A stretch of DNA of 10,401 nt from Polynucleobacter sp. UBA962. Lineage in GTDB: Bacteria > Pseudomonadota > Gammaproteobacteria > Burkholderiales > Burkholderiaceae. The notes beneath the pieces are model-generated. The model saw only the letters and a program-made list of their open reading frames with translations. It ran no database searches and was not told where the DNA came from. This document shows positions 1 to 6,636 of the stretch, one piece after another. Within the stretch, counting starts at the first letter, position 1; the number at the start of each line of letters is the position of its first letter. Location of the stretch: NCBI GenBank assembly GCA_002292975.1, contig DBCI01000047.1:2460-12860 (forward strand), given 5' to 3'. Both the position numbers and the translations under genes were made by a program.

Positions 1-83
1 GGAAATTGGGCAGTACCCTTCATAAAGAGAACCACCGTGTGGCTTGTCACAATTTCTTTAATCTTGATTTGGGAATCACTCAT
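1..83 (-). CDS. grxD: Monothiol glutaredoxin, Grx4 family (N-terminal fragment, cut by window edge)
   Basis: The complement reads 27 full codons beginning MSDSQIKIKEIV and reaching VVLFMKGTAQFP before the window ends. The VLFMKGT-FP stretch is the beta strand and loop that come just before the CGFS active site in Grx4-type monothiol glutaredoxins. The CGFS itself lies outside the window, so the active site is not seen. Proteins of this family are cytoplasmic, about 100-110 residues long, and carry or deliver [2Fe-2S] clusters with glutathione. The ATG at 83-81 is backed by an AAAGGA ribosome binding site at 98-93, spaced 9 bases. It follows prmC with an 86-base gap and is probably the last gene of the hemA-prfA-prmC run, although the gap leaves room for its own promoter. 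Confidence 0.85.
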   Translation of the reverse strand, partial: MSDSQIKIKEIVTSHTVVLFMKGTAQF

Positions 84-92
84 AGCAAAAAA

Positions 93-98
93 TCCTTT
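93..98 (-). promoter_or_regulatory. Ribosome binding site of grxD
   Basis: The complement reads AAAGGA, 9 bases before the grxD ATG at 83-81. It is one of the clearest Shine-Dalgarno matches in this window and fixes the grxD start. Confidence 0.7.
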
Positions 99-105
99 CT
101 GAACC

Positions 106-121
106 AATAGTGAGAACTATT
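106..121. repeat. Short perfect inverted repeat in the prmC-grxD gap
   Basis: AATAGT, then GAGA, then ACTATT: a 6-base perfect inverted repeat with a 4-base loop, 23 bases before the grxD ATG. The stem is AT-rich and weak. On the minus strand no T-run follows it, so it does not look like a terminator of prmC. On the plus strand it is followed by TT, which extends the final TT of the stem to a run of four. It could be an operator, a weak hairpin in the grxD leader, or chance. Confidence 0.35.
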
Positions 122-169
122 TTATGACCTATTTAGAAATGGGGTCTTTAGTTAGTCTCAAACCTTGGA

Positions 170-1054
170 TTAGCTTGATTTGCGGCCCATACTGACCCGC
201 AAATGCCCTGCCAGATCCGGAACTGAGCGCACATCCGTAAGTTCATTAGCCCGCATGATGGTACGCACTGAATCAGCTTGCTCAAAGCCATGTTCAATGG
301 CTACCCATCCTCCTTGGCTGAGATATGGATTGCAGCCAGAGAGAATGGATCTTATGCAGCCAAATCCATCCACGTGATCCGTTAAGGCATCTCGGGGCTC
401 AAAGCGCAAATCTCCTTGAGAAAGATGGGGATCATCGGGATGAATGTAAGGAGGATTGCTGACAATCAAATCAACACTATTTTTTAACTCAGATGGAATA
501 TTGTCATACCAATGACTTTGTGAGAACTTAACATGATCAGTCAGCCCAAGCCGATCTGCATTTTCCTTGGCTAGCTCAATTGCAGAAGAGGAAAGGTCAA
601 TACCCAGAATCTCAATAATAGGATTACTCTGATTTTGTGTTTTTAACTGAAAGCCAATTGCCAGAGCAATAGCACCAGACCCAGTTCCTAGATCCAGAAT
701 GCGTATTAATTGTTTGCAGGGGTTACATTGAATTTGGTTTTGCACTTCCTGGAGGGTCAGATCAACCAAGAGTTCGGTCTCCGGCCTAGGTATAAGAACG
801 GCAGGGCTTACCTTGAGCTCAATCGCATGAAAGGCTTTTTTACCCACCAAGTAGGCAACTGGAGTACCTAGCAGGCGTTTTTGTTCAAGCGCTTTCCACT
901 CATCAATCAGACCTAGAGGAAGAGCCTCTTGGTCTTTAGAGATTAATGCGGAGCGTGGCCAAGAAAGGCGCTGTTCAAGAAGATCTCCCAATAAAACGCG
1001 CGCATCCACTTTATCAAGCGGTGTATTGTCTAATAAGGATTGCGTTGTACTCAA
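170..1054 (-). CDS. prmC: Release factor glutamine N5-methyltransferase
   Basis: PrmC (HemK) uses S-adenosylmethionine to methylate the glutamine of the GGQ motif in release factors 1 and 2, which speeds peptide release at stop codons. The 294-residue product has the family layout. A small helical N-terminal domain covers residues 1 to about 80. The linker motif LIPRPETE is at 87-94. The SAM-binding loop DLGTGSGAIALA is at 121-132, an acidic ribose-binding position lies in GIDLS near 151-155, and the catalytic NPPY is at 200-203. The start is TTG at 1054-1052: an in-frame stop lies 18 bases upstream with no ATG between, and the next Met is far inside the fold. A weak TAAG-like site precedes it. 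It lies 27 bases after prfA, its substrate gene, and is very likely co-transcribed with it. Confidence 0.96.
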   Translation of the reverse strand: MSTTQSLLDNTPLDKVDARVLLGDLLEQRLSWPRSALISKDQEALPLGLIDEWKALEQKRLLGTPVAYLVGKKAFHAIELKVSPAVLIPRPETELLVDLTLQEVQNQIQCNPCKQLIRILDLGTGSGAIALAIGFQLKTQNQSNPIIEILGIDLSSSAIELAKENADRLGLTDHVKFSQSHWYDNIPSELKNSVDLIVSNPPYIHPDDPHLSQGDLRFEPRDALTDHVDGFGCIRSILSGCNPYLSQGGWVAIEHGFEQADSVRTIMRANELTDVRSVPDLAGHLRVSMGRKSS

Positions 1055-1081
1055 TGGCGTTCTTACACACTAACTTTGTGT

Positions 1082-2161
1082 TTAGGCATCACCCATCGCA
1101 GCGAGTAAATCAGCTTGATGCTCTGCCGCTAGGGCGTTGAGTAGATCAGTAATGTCACCATCCATCATGGCATCAATCTTGTAGAGAGTGAGATTAATGC
1201 GGTGATCAGTAATGCGACCTTGTGGAAAGTTATAGGTTCGGATTCGGTCACTGCGATCACCGGTACCCACTAATGATTTACGCGTTTGTGCCTGTTCTTG
1301 CTGTTGCGCATGGCGCTGCGCATCATTAATGCGCGAGACCAAGACCTTCATCGCTTGGTCTTTATTGCGGTGCTGACTTCGGTCGTCTTGACACTCAACC
1401 ACAATGCCGGTGGGAAGATGGGTAATGCGAACAGCGGAATCGGTTTTATTAATATGCTGACCGCCTGCCCCTGATGCGCGAAAGGTATCAATCCGCAGAT
1501 CTGCAGGATTAATTTTGACACTTTCGATTTCATCAACCTCAGGCATGACGGCAACGGTGCAGGCTGAGGTATGAATGCGACCCTGGGTTTCTGTTTGGGG
1601 TACACGTTGTACTCGATGCCCACCCGACTCAAATTTCATTTTGGCGTATACATCGGTTCCAGAAAGGCGCAAGATCACTTCTTTGTAACCACGCAGATCT
1701 GATTCTGCTTGGCTAACAATCTCCGTTTTCCAGCCCTGACGTTCAGCAAAGCGGGTATACATGCGCAGAAGATCAGCAGCAAATAGGGCGCTCTCATCAC
1801 CACCGGTACCTGCTCGAATCTCCAAGAAAATATTCCGACCATCATCTTCATCCTTTGGCAGCAAGAGAGTTTGTAGGCTTTTCTCTAGATCTGCCATACG
1901 CGTCTCCGCTTGTTTTTGTTCTTCGTCGGCAAACTCTTTCATATCCGGATCAAGGCGCATTTCGTTAGCAGCTTTAGCGTCTTCTTCAGCCTTCTTGTAA
2001 AAGCCAAATTGCTCTACAACCATTGAGATATCCGCATGTTCACGCGTGAGTTTGCGATAGACATCCATATCCTTGGTGGAGTCTTCCTGCATCAAAATGG
2101 TATTGAGTTCAGCCAAACGGGCATCAAGATGCTCCAGCTTGGCCCGCATGCTGGATTTCAT
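1082..2161 (-). CDS. prfA: Peptide chain release factor 1
   Basis: RF1 recognises UAA and UAG in the ribosomal A site and triggers hydrolysis of peptidyl-tRNA. The 359-residue length matches the usual 360. Visible parts are the helical N-terminal domain (1 to about 105), the [11 protein letters not shown] segment (118-128), the stop-codon reading tripeptide PQT (188-190) within [16 protein letters not shown], and the catalytic GGQ (233-235) in [15 protein letters not shown]. The PxT tripeptide marks RF1; RF2 carries SPF there. The middle residue is Gln, whereas E. coli as I recall it has Ala; this position varies in the family. The ATG at 2161-2159 follows the hemA stop TAG with no base between. 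No good Shine-Dalgarno is visible, so translation is probably coupled to hemA. A second ATG at codon 5 is possible, but [10 protein letters not shown] fits the family N-terminus. Confidence 0.98.
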   Translation of the reverse strand: MKSSMRAKLEHLDARLAELNTILMQEDSTKDMDVYRKLTREHADISMVVEQFGFYKKAEEDAKAANEMRLDPDMKEFADEEQKQAETRMADLEKSLQTLLLPKDEDDGRNIFLEIRAGTGGDESALFAADLLRMYTRFAERQGWKTEIVSQAESDLRGYKEVILRLSGTDVYAKMKFESGGHRVQRVPQTETQGRIHTSACTVAVMPEVDEIESVKINPADLRIDTFRASGAGGQHINKTDSAVRITHLPTGIVVECQDDRSQHRNKDQAMKVLVSRINDAQRHAQQQEQAQTRKSLVGTGDRSDRIRTYNFPQGRITDHRINLTLYKIDAMMDGDITDLLNALAAEHQADLLAAMGDA

Positions 2162-3529
2162 CTAATGACTATCGGCTTGAGATTTTTTGTCTGGATTGTT
2201 AAAAATATTGTCAGAAAAACTATTCGCTCCCGAATGCGTAGCAAATAATTTGGGAAGTAATTTAATAAGAGCGTCGCGCTCTGAGCCACTCGCATGTTGA
2301 AGTGCATGCAATGAACCATGCAAGAACTTATTTGTGAGTCCTTGAGCCATCGCGTTGAGAACCTCTTGCGGATCTTCGCCGCGCATCAATCGTTTAAGCG
2401 CACGCTCTAACTCAATTTGCCGTAGACGATCGCCTTGCTGCTGAATATCCTGAATCAAAGGTACGGCGTTTCTTCCTTGTAACCAGTGCATAAAATTACT
2501 GACACGCTCTTCAATAATGATTTCCGCTTGACTCACTGCAGCTTGTCGTAAGTTCGCACCCGTTTGTGCCATCGTACCTAAATCATCGACGGTATAGAGG
2601 TAGACATCATTTAGTCTTGCAATCTCAGCTTCAAAATCACGTGGTACTGCTAAATCGATCATGACCATAGGTTTACGACGACGCAGTTTTAAAGCGCTCT
2701 CTACCATACCAAGGCCGATAATAGGTAAAGGGCTTGCTGTGGATGAAACGATGATGTCAAACTCATGCAAGCGGGTGGGCAGGTCATTGAGGCGGAATGA
2801 CTCTGCATCGATATTTTGAGCAGAGATCGAGTCAGCTAGTTCTTGACCACGTTCGATGGTGCGATTTGCAATGGCAGTCGCTTTTGGTTTGCGTGCCACA
2901 AAATGTGTAGCGCACAAGGTAATCATCTCGCCAGCGCCGATAAACAAAATCTTTTGTTCGCCAATAGACTCAAAGATACGCTCAGCAAGTCGGACTGATG
3001 CGGCAGCCATGGAAATCGAGTGGGCACCAATTTCAGTTGAGCCACGAACCTCTTTAGCAACAGAGAAGGTTTTCTGAAAGAGTTGATTAAGATAGGTACC
3101 AAGAGCGCCTGCTTCATTCGCAGTGCGAACCGCATCTTTCATTTGACCTAAGATTTGCGTTTCACCTATCACCATGGAGTCTAAGCCGCATGCAACACGA
3201 AATGCATGTCGTACCGCATCCGACTGAGGCAGTGTATAGATGTGAGGCTGTAAAACGCTGGGGGCTAATTTTTGACTTTTTGCTAACCAGTCAAAGGTTG
3301 CTTCATGAAACTCGTTTTCCGAGGCGGGATCATTGGCAGCACAGTAGAGTTCTGTACGATTGCATGTGGACAGTATGGTTGCCTCAGGCAAACCACTCCG
3401 ATTAACGCCACCCAGGTGGGAACGTAGATCGGATAAAGCGTCAAGCAACCCTTCAGGATCAAAGGCAACTTTTTCCCGAACGGCAACCGGCGCTGTGTGA
3501 TGGTTAATGCCCAAAGTCAACAGCTTCAT
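2162..3529 (-). CDS. hemA: Glutamyl-tRNA reductase
   Basis: HemA reduces the glutamate on charged tRNA-Glu to glutamate-1-semialdehyde with NADPH, the first committed step of C5-pathway haem synthesis in the cytoplasm. The 455-residue product begins [20 protein letters not shown], the family N-terminus. The catalytic cysteine is C56 in [24 protein letters not shown] (115-131) is the family signature. The NADPH-binding Rossmann domain starts at ILFIGAGEM (194-202), and a long helical dimerisation region fills the last third. It is somewhat longer than the E. coli enzyme (418 residues as I recall), with a low-complexity polar tail after about residue 432. The ATG at 3529-3527 agrees with homologues, yet no Shine-Dalgarno sequence lies before it. 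A perfect TATAAT ends 7 bases upstream, so the message may be leaderless. It is the first gene of the hemA-prfA-prmC run. Confidence 0.98.
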   Translation of the reverse strand: MKLLTLGINHHTAPVAVREKVAFDPEGLLDALSDLRSHLGGVNRSGLPEATILSTCNRTELYCAANDPASENEFHEATFDWLAKSQKLAPSVLQPHIYTLPQSDAVRHAFRVACGLDSMVIGETQILGQMKDAVRTANEAGALGTYLNQLFQKTFSVAKEVRGSTEIGAHSISMAAASVRLAERIFESIGEQKILFIGAGEMITLCATHFVARKPKATAIANRTIERGQELADSISAQNIDAESFRLNDLPTRLHEFDIIVSSTASPLPIIGLGMVESALKLRRRKPMVMIDLAVPRDFEAEIARLNDVYLYTVDDLGTMAQTGANLRQAAVSQAEIIIEERVSNFMHWLQGRNAVPLIQDIQQQGDRLRQIELERALKRLMRGEDPQEVLNAMAQGLTNKFLHGSLHALQHASGSERDALIKLLPKLFATHSGANSFSDNIFNNPDKKSQADSH

Positions 3530-3536
3530 GATGTGA

Positions 3537-3542
3537 ATTATA
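3537..3542 (-). promoter_or_regulatory. Candidate -10 element of the hemA promoter
   Basis: The complement reads TATAAT, a perfect sigma-70 -10 hexamer, ending 7 bases before the hemA ATG. This places the predicted transcript start at or next to the A of the ATG. I found no good -35 hexamer at 16-19 bases; the region there is a C-rich tract with one matching position. The call rests on the -10 and on being the only gap upstream of the run. Confidence 0.5.
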
Positions 3543-3544
3543 GT
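3539..3544 (+). promoter_or_regulatory. Candidate -10 element for the small membrane-protein gene
   Basis: TATAGT matches the -10 consensus at five of six positions and overlaps the opposing hemA -10 by four bases. It would start a transcript near 3551, giving a leader of about 22 bases that contains the AGGGG ribosome binding site. No convincing -35 is seen. Confidence 0.35.
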
Positions 3545-3559
3545 TTTCTTAGACTAAAT

Positions 3560-3564
3560 AGGGG
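3560..3564 (+). promoter_or_regulatory. Ribosome binding site that decides the start at 3573
   Basis: AGGGG lies 8 bases before the ATG at 3573. An in-frame GTG at 3564 overlaps this site and has no site of its own, so the ATG is the better start. Confidence 0.6.
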
Positions 3565-3572
3565 TGTTTTCA

Positions 3573-3860
3573 ATGGGGTTTTTGGCGTATCTGTTGGTTG
3601 GGGGTATGGTCGGCGCAGCTACGAGCCATTATTTTCCTGGGTTTTCCCCTAGAAATAAGACGAAATCTAACTCAAAAGGAGCAAAGCAGGCCTACTTTTG
3701 GGGAAGCCTTCTTGGGATCTTGGGGGCAATTTTGGCTAGCTTTGGGGGTCAAATGATCGGCCTATTCACCTCTGGCCAGATGTTGGAATGGGCTAGTGCG
3801 GTCTTGGGGGCATTTGTTTTAAGTTCTATTGGGCCTTTTATATTTGAGAAAAAGATTTAA
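3573..3860 (+). CDS. Small three-helix membrane protein, GlsB/YeaQ/YmgE-like (transglycosylase-associated family)
   Basis: The 95-residue product has three likely membrane helices: about 2-18 (FLAYLLVGGMVGAATS), 42-62 (FWGSLLGILGAILASFGG) and 72-91 (EWASAVLGAFVLSSIGPFI). They are rich in glycine and small residues, with a basic loop of Lys, Arg and Ser between helices 1 and 2 (27-38). The length, the opening helix ending before a Phe-Pro-Gly turn, the WGSLLGILGA segment and the last helix ending in a basic tail fit the GlsB/YeaQ/YmgE family of the inner membrane. Its biochemical role is poorly defined; some members are linked to general stress. The basic loop seems longer than in E. coli YeaQ as I remember it. 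It is divergent from hemA across 43 bases. The ATG is chosen over a GTG at 3564 because of the ribosome binding site. The family call is from memory of the pattern; a generic small membrane protein is the alternative. Confidence 0.72.
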   Translation: MGFLAYLLVGGMVGAATSHYFPGFSPRNKTKSNSKGAKQAYFWGSLLGILGAILASFGGQMIGLFTSGQMLEWASAVLGAFVLSSIGPFIFEKKI

Positions 3861-3893
3861 TTGTTGAAATAAATAAAGAAATTACTTACTAAG

Positions 3894-4085
3894 ATGGCTT
3901 ACAAAAATTATTCTGAGAAGTTTCAGCAAAGGGATTTAGAACTTCTGAAAAGGGAAAGAGATAGAATTGTTTTAAGGGAACAAATTTTGGCTGGGATACT
4001 TTCAGGTTATGGCCAAGAAATTAATAAGCAGTATTTTTCTGAGCTAAGAAAGAAAATCTTTGCTAAGTATTTTGAGACCAAATAA
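3894..4085 (+). CDS. Hypothetical 63-residue charged helical protein
   Basis: I do not recognise this product. It opens MAYKNYSEKFQQRDLELL, is rich in Lys, Arg, Glu and Gln, has no cysteine, and reads as two amphipathic helices (about 8-36 and 42-60) split by a GYGQ turn at 38-41. It has no signal peptide or membrane helix. It starts 33 bases after the preceding membrane-protein gene on the same strand, so the two may share a transcript. Its last 23 bases overlap the 3' end of ung on the other strand. G+C is about 32 percent by my count over 3901-4080, clearly lower than the surrounding genes. No good ribosome binding site precedes the ATG. The charged, helical composition argues for a real protein, while the missing binding site and the AT-richness argue for caution. 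Confidence 0.5.
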   Translation: MAYKNYSEKFQQRDLELLKRERDRIVLREQILAGILSGYGQEINKQYFSELRKKIFAKYFETK

Positions 4086-4803
4086 TCCCACCTTTTTTAT
4101 GAGCATTTAAATATTCATTGGTCTTTGTAAAGTGCCCACAGCTTTTCTGATCCCCTGGGTAAATGAATGGTTTAGATGTTTTGTACACGCCTAGACCAGA
4201 AGGGTGAGAAGATTTCAAAATAAGGTGTTGGTCTGGATTCTGAATATATTCTTCAAGCGACTGTGCGTGACTGCCCCACAGTAACCAAACCAAGCCACTT
4301 CTATTGCAAGATAGTTTTTGAATGAGTGTCTCTATAAGAGGCTTCCATCCTAATTGCGCATGTGAATTAGCCTCTCCCAAACGAACGGATAAAGCAGTAT
4401 TCAAAAGCAGTACACCTTGTTTAGCCCAGTGACTTAAATCACCATGGCGCAGTGAGCCAAATCCCTCAATCCGAAGGGCTTTATTCATATTACGTAATGA
4501 GCTCGGAAAGAGTTTTGAGCCTGGCGAAATAGTATCTGGTATGGAAAATGCTAAGCCTTGCGCCAAGTTTGGCGAATGATATGGATCCTGTCCGAGCAAA
4601 ATGACCTTTACTGAATCGACCGGAGTGAGTTGTAAGGCATAAAAGAGTTTATTTTTGTCGGGCCGAATTTTTATTCCATGCACTTTGTATTCTTGTTCGA
4701 ACGTTTCGCATAGCTGTTGCCAGGCAGGGGATTCTAAATAATCGCCCAGTAGCAATTGCCAGTCGTTTGGAATGAGCTGCTGTAAAGAAATATGCAAAGT
4801 CAA
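4063..4803 (-). CDS. ung: Uracil-DNA glycosylase, family 1
   Basis: UDG cuts uracil from DNA that has undergone cytosine deamination or dUTP incorporation and so begins base excision repair. In the 246-residue product the water-activating motif GQDPYHSPNLAQGLAFS is at 71-87 with catalytic Asp73. VLLLNTALSV (131-140) supplies the uracil-binding Asn. SSHPSGLGVYK (198-208) is the leucine intercalation loop with catalytic His200. The usual sequence of that loop is HPSPLS, so Gly replaces the second Pro. About nine extra residues follow, between VYK and CGHF, compared with the human and E. coli enzymes as I remember them. The start is TTG at 4803, 17 bases after the preceding peptidase gene; an in-frame stop lies further up and no ATG is available. 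There is no clear ribosome binding site, so a CTG or ATT start or translational coupling is possible. It is the last gene of its run and converges on the 63-residue ORF. Confidence 0.95.
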   Translation of the reverse strand: MTLHISLQQLIPNDWQLLLGDYLESPAWQQLCETFEQEYKVHGIKIRPDKNKLFYALQLTPVDSVKVILLGQDPYHSPNLAQGLAFSIPDTISPGSKLFPSSLRNMNKALRIEGFGSLRHGDLSHWAKQGVLLLNTALSVRLGEANSHAQLGWKPLIETLIQKLSCNRSGLVWLLWGSHAQSLEEYIQNPDQHLILKSSHPSGLGVYKTSKPFIYPGDQKSCGHFTKTNEYLNAHKKGGIIWSQNT

Positions 4804-4820
4804 AATTGGTGGGGCGATAT

Positions 4821-6629
4821 TCAGGATACGTTTGAAGTCCTCAGCTCATACTGGGGAGGGGCGATAAGCTTTAGAGGAATATTCGCTTGATAACCTTGAT
4901 CCTGACGGAAGTATTGGATTGTTAAATGCTTAGCTTTCTGAAGACTTGCAAGGACTTGGTCTAAGCGTTGACCTGTAACCCTCTGAGAGTTGATGCTACT
5001 AATCAGATCATTTGGGGCTAGCCCAGCCTGTTGGGCAAGACCGCCATCCAGCACATGGCTTAGCTTCAGCCACCCACCCGATTCCGTAAACCGAATTCCG
5101 AGTGCTAGTTTTAGTTCTTCAACAAAACCCGATTGCTTTTGGGCTACCTCAATACCAGCGATTTGGGGTAGCCAAAGTTGTAGTGGCACGTCGAGCGTGC
5201 CCTCAATATAGTTCTTCTTGAAGGTGTGCCAGGTCTTATTAAAACTAGGCCCCATGACGGATGTAATCGTAATATCAAGCGCATATTGATTTACACCAAC
5301 ATCTTTTTTGCCATGCTCTTTCCATAAAGAACGCATGACATCATCTAAGGAGTATTTACCCATACTATGATGGCGCATGAGCAAATCAAGGCCTAGTGCG
5401 ATAAGTGATCCTTTAGCGTAATAACTCACTACTGCATTGGGAGTGTTCTCATCTATTTGGTAGTACTTGGTCCACGCATCAAATGAACTATCGGCCACAC
5501 TTTGTTTTAATCGACCAGGGTTACGCAAAACGCTATTCCAAGTATTAGCCAGCAGCTCTAGGTAGCGTTTCTCTGAGATGCATTTACTACGCACAAGTTG
5601 TAGATCATCATAGTAGCTTGTGAAGCCTTCAAAGAGCCATAGCAAGCGTGTGTAGTTACGCTGACCAAGATCATAGGGTTGAAATGCTTTAGCCTCAATG
5701 CGTTTTACCAGCCAAGCATGAATATACTCATGGCTGCATAAACCTAAGAACTCCTCATACGATTTTTTAGGTTTCTTGGGATCGTGATCGAGGTAAGGTA
5801 ATTGATCGCGTTTGCATAGCAGAACAGTACTGCTACGATGCTCTAGGCCACCATATCCCTCTAAGGCAGTGTTCACAATAAACAAATAGCGAGAAAATGG
5901 TGCTTTTGGTTTGTGGGGCTCAAATAGACGAATTGTCTCGGCGCAGATATTACGCAGATCATCCGCAAGCCTTTTCTTATTCAAGAGTTCAGATTGCTCA
6001 GAGCTAAGACCTTGAATCACCATTGTATGGTTTGTACCAAAGACTTCCCACTCAATTACATCAAAGTGACCTAGTGCAATCGGATGATCAATCAGATCAT
6101 CATAATTTTTTGCTAAATAAAATCCAAATCCATTAGAGTCAGTTTTTACAGGAGTAAGTGTGCACTGAACGTCCCATTGCGCTAGAGCCTGGTCGGCTGG
6201 AGGAGCAATCGCCAGAGAACATGGGAGGTGAGCTTGACCTTGGACCCCCAGGCATAAGCTGGTTGGATTAAAGAAACCACGGTTTTGGTCTAAATAGGCG
6301 GTCCGCACCGATTGATCAAAGGCGTAGACTGTTGTGATGATTTCACAGCTGCCGATATTTTTTGGCAAGCGCCAGCGATCATTGTCGAGCCGCTCAAGTG
6401 GGATTAATTTACGTAGCTCAGTTTTCTTAACAGAAGTAAATGCAGTAATAGTTTCAATCTGTTTACTAAAGTCTCGTATTAAATAGCTGCCTGGTATCCA
6501 TGTAGGCATCGCAATGATTTGCCCCGCTGGGTCTGGCTTCTCAATAACGAGCTTTACGGTAAAACGATGACCATGTAAATCATCCGGCCAGACGGTGTAT
6601 TGGACAGCAGGCATTGTGTTGGCTTGCAT
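4821..6629 (-). CDS. M61 family metallopeptidase (glycyl aminopeptidase-like) with C-terminal PDZ domain
   Basis: A 602-residue zinc peptidase of the M61 family. The N-terminal beta domain (about 8-190) includes MPTWIPGSYLIRDFSKQIE (41-59), a conserved M61 opening. The catalytic domain has GGLEHRSST (260-268) and the zinc motif HEYIH (300-304, His300, Glu301, His304). A downstream Glu334 in WLFEGFTSYY is the expected third zinc ligand. A PDZ-like domain lies at about 505-590, with LDGGLAQQAGLAPNDLISSIN (527-547). No signal peptide is seen, so it is probably cytoplasmic. The best-known member releases N-terminal glycine or alanine; the substrate here is unknown. The ATG at 6629 lies 7 bases after the dsbC stop with a poor ribosome binding site, suggesting coupled translation; a second ATG at codon 6 is possible. 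All expected catalytic residues are present. Confidence 0.93.
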   Translation of the reverse strand: MQANTMPAVQYTVWPDDLHGHRFTVKLVIEKPDPAGQIIAMPTWIPGSYLIRDFSKQIETITAFTSVKKTELRKLIPLERLDNDRWRLPKNIGSCEIITTVYAFDQSVRTAYLDQNRGFFNPTSLCLGVQGQAHLPCSLAIAPPADQALAQWDVQCTLTPVKTDSNGFGFYLAKNYDDLIDHPIALGHFDVIEWEVFGTNHTMVIQGLSSEQSELLNKKRLADDLRNICAETIRLFEPHKPKAPFSRYLFIVNTALEGYGGLEHRSSTVLLCKRDQLPYLDHDPKKPKKSYEEFLGLCSHEYIHAWLVKRIEAKAFQPYDLGQRNYTRLLWLFEGFTSYYDDLQLVRSKCISEKRYLELLANTWNSVLRNPGRLKQSVADSSFDAWTKYYQIDENTPNAVVSYYAKGSLIALGLDLLMRHHSMGKYSLDDVMRSLWKEHGKKDVGVNQYALDITITSVMGPSFNKTWHTFKKNYIEGTLDVPLQLWLPQIAGIEVAQKQSGFVEELKLALGIRFTESGGWLKLSHVLDGGLAQQAGLAPNDLISSINSQRVTGQRLDQVLASLQKAKHLTIQYFRQDQGYQANIPLKLIAPPQYELRTSNVS

Positions 6630-6636
6630 TTGTAGA

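Noticed and set aside
188..190. Residues 188-190 of PrfA (PQT) as an altered stop-codon specificity motif
   Set aside because: The family pattern is Pro-any-Thr and the middle residue varies, so PQT is an ordinary RF1. Coordinates here are protein residues, lying near 1592-1600 in the window.
1348..1632. A 94-residue open frame on the minus strand inside prfA
   Set aside because: It lies wholly in another frame of a strongly supported RF1 gene, shows no recognisable motif and has no ribosome binding site or gap of its own.
3564..3572. GTG at 3564 as start of the small membrane protein
   Set aside because: It overlaps the AGGGG ribosome binding site of the ATG at 3573 and has none of its own.
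3700..3748. Possible G-quadruplex from four G-runs on the plus strand
   Set aside because: The loops between runs are about 10, 5 and 17 bases, too long for a canonical quadruplex; the G-runs follow from Gly and Leu codons of a membrane helix.
5936..5965. GGLEH in the M61 peptidase as a lost GxMEN motif
   Set aside because: GGLEH is the normal form in M61 enzymes; GxMEN belongs to the M1 family.
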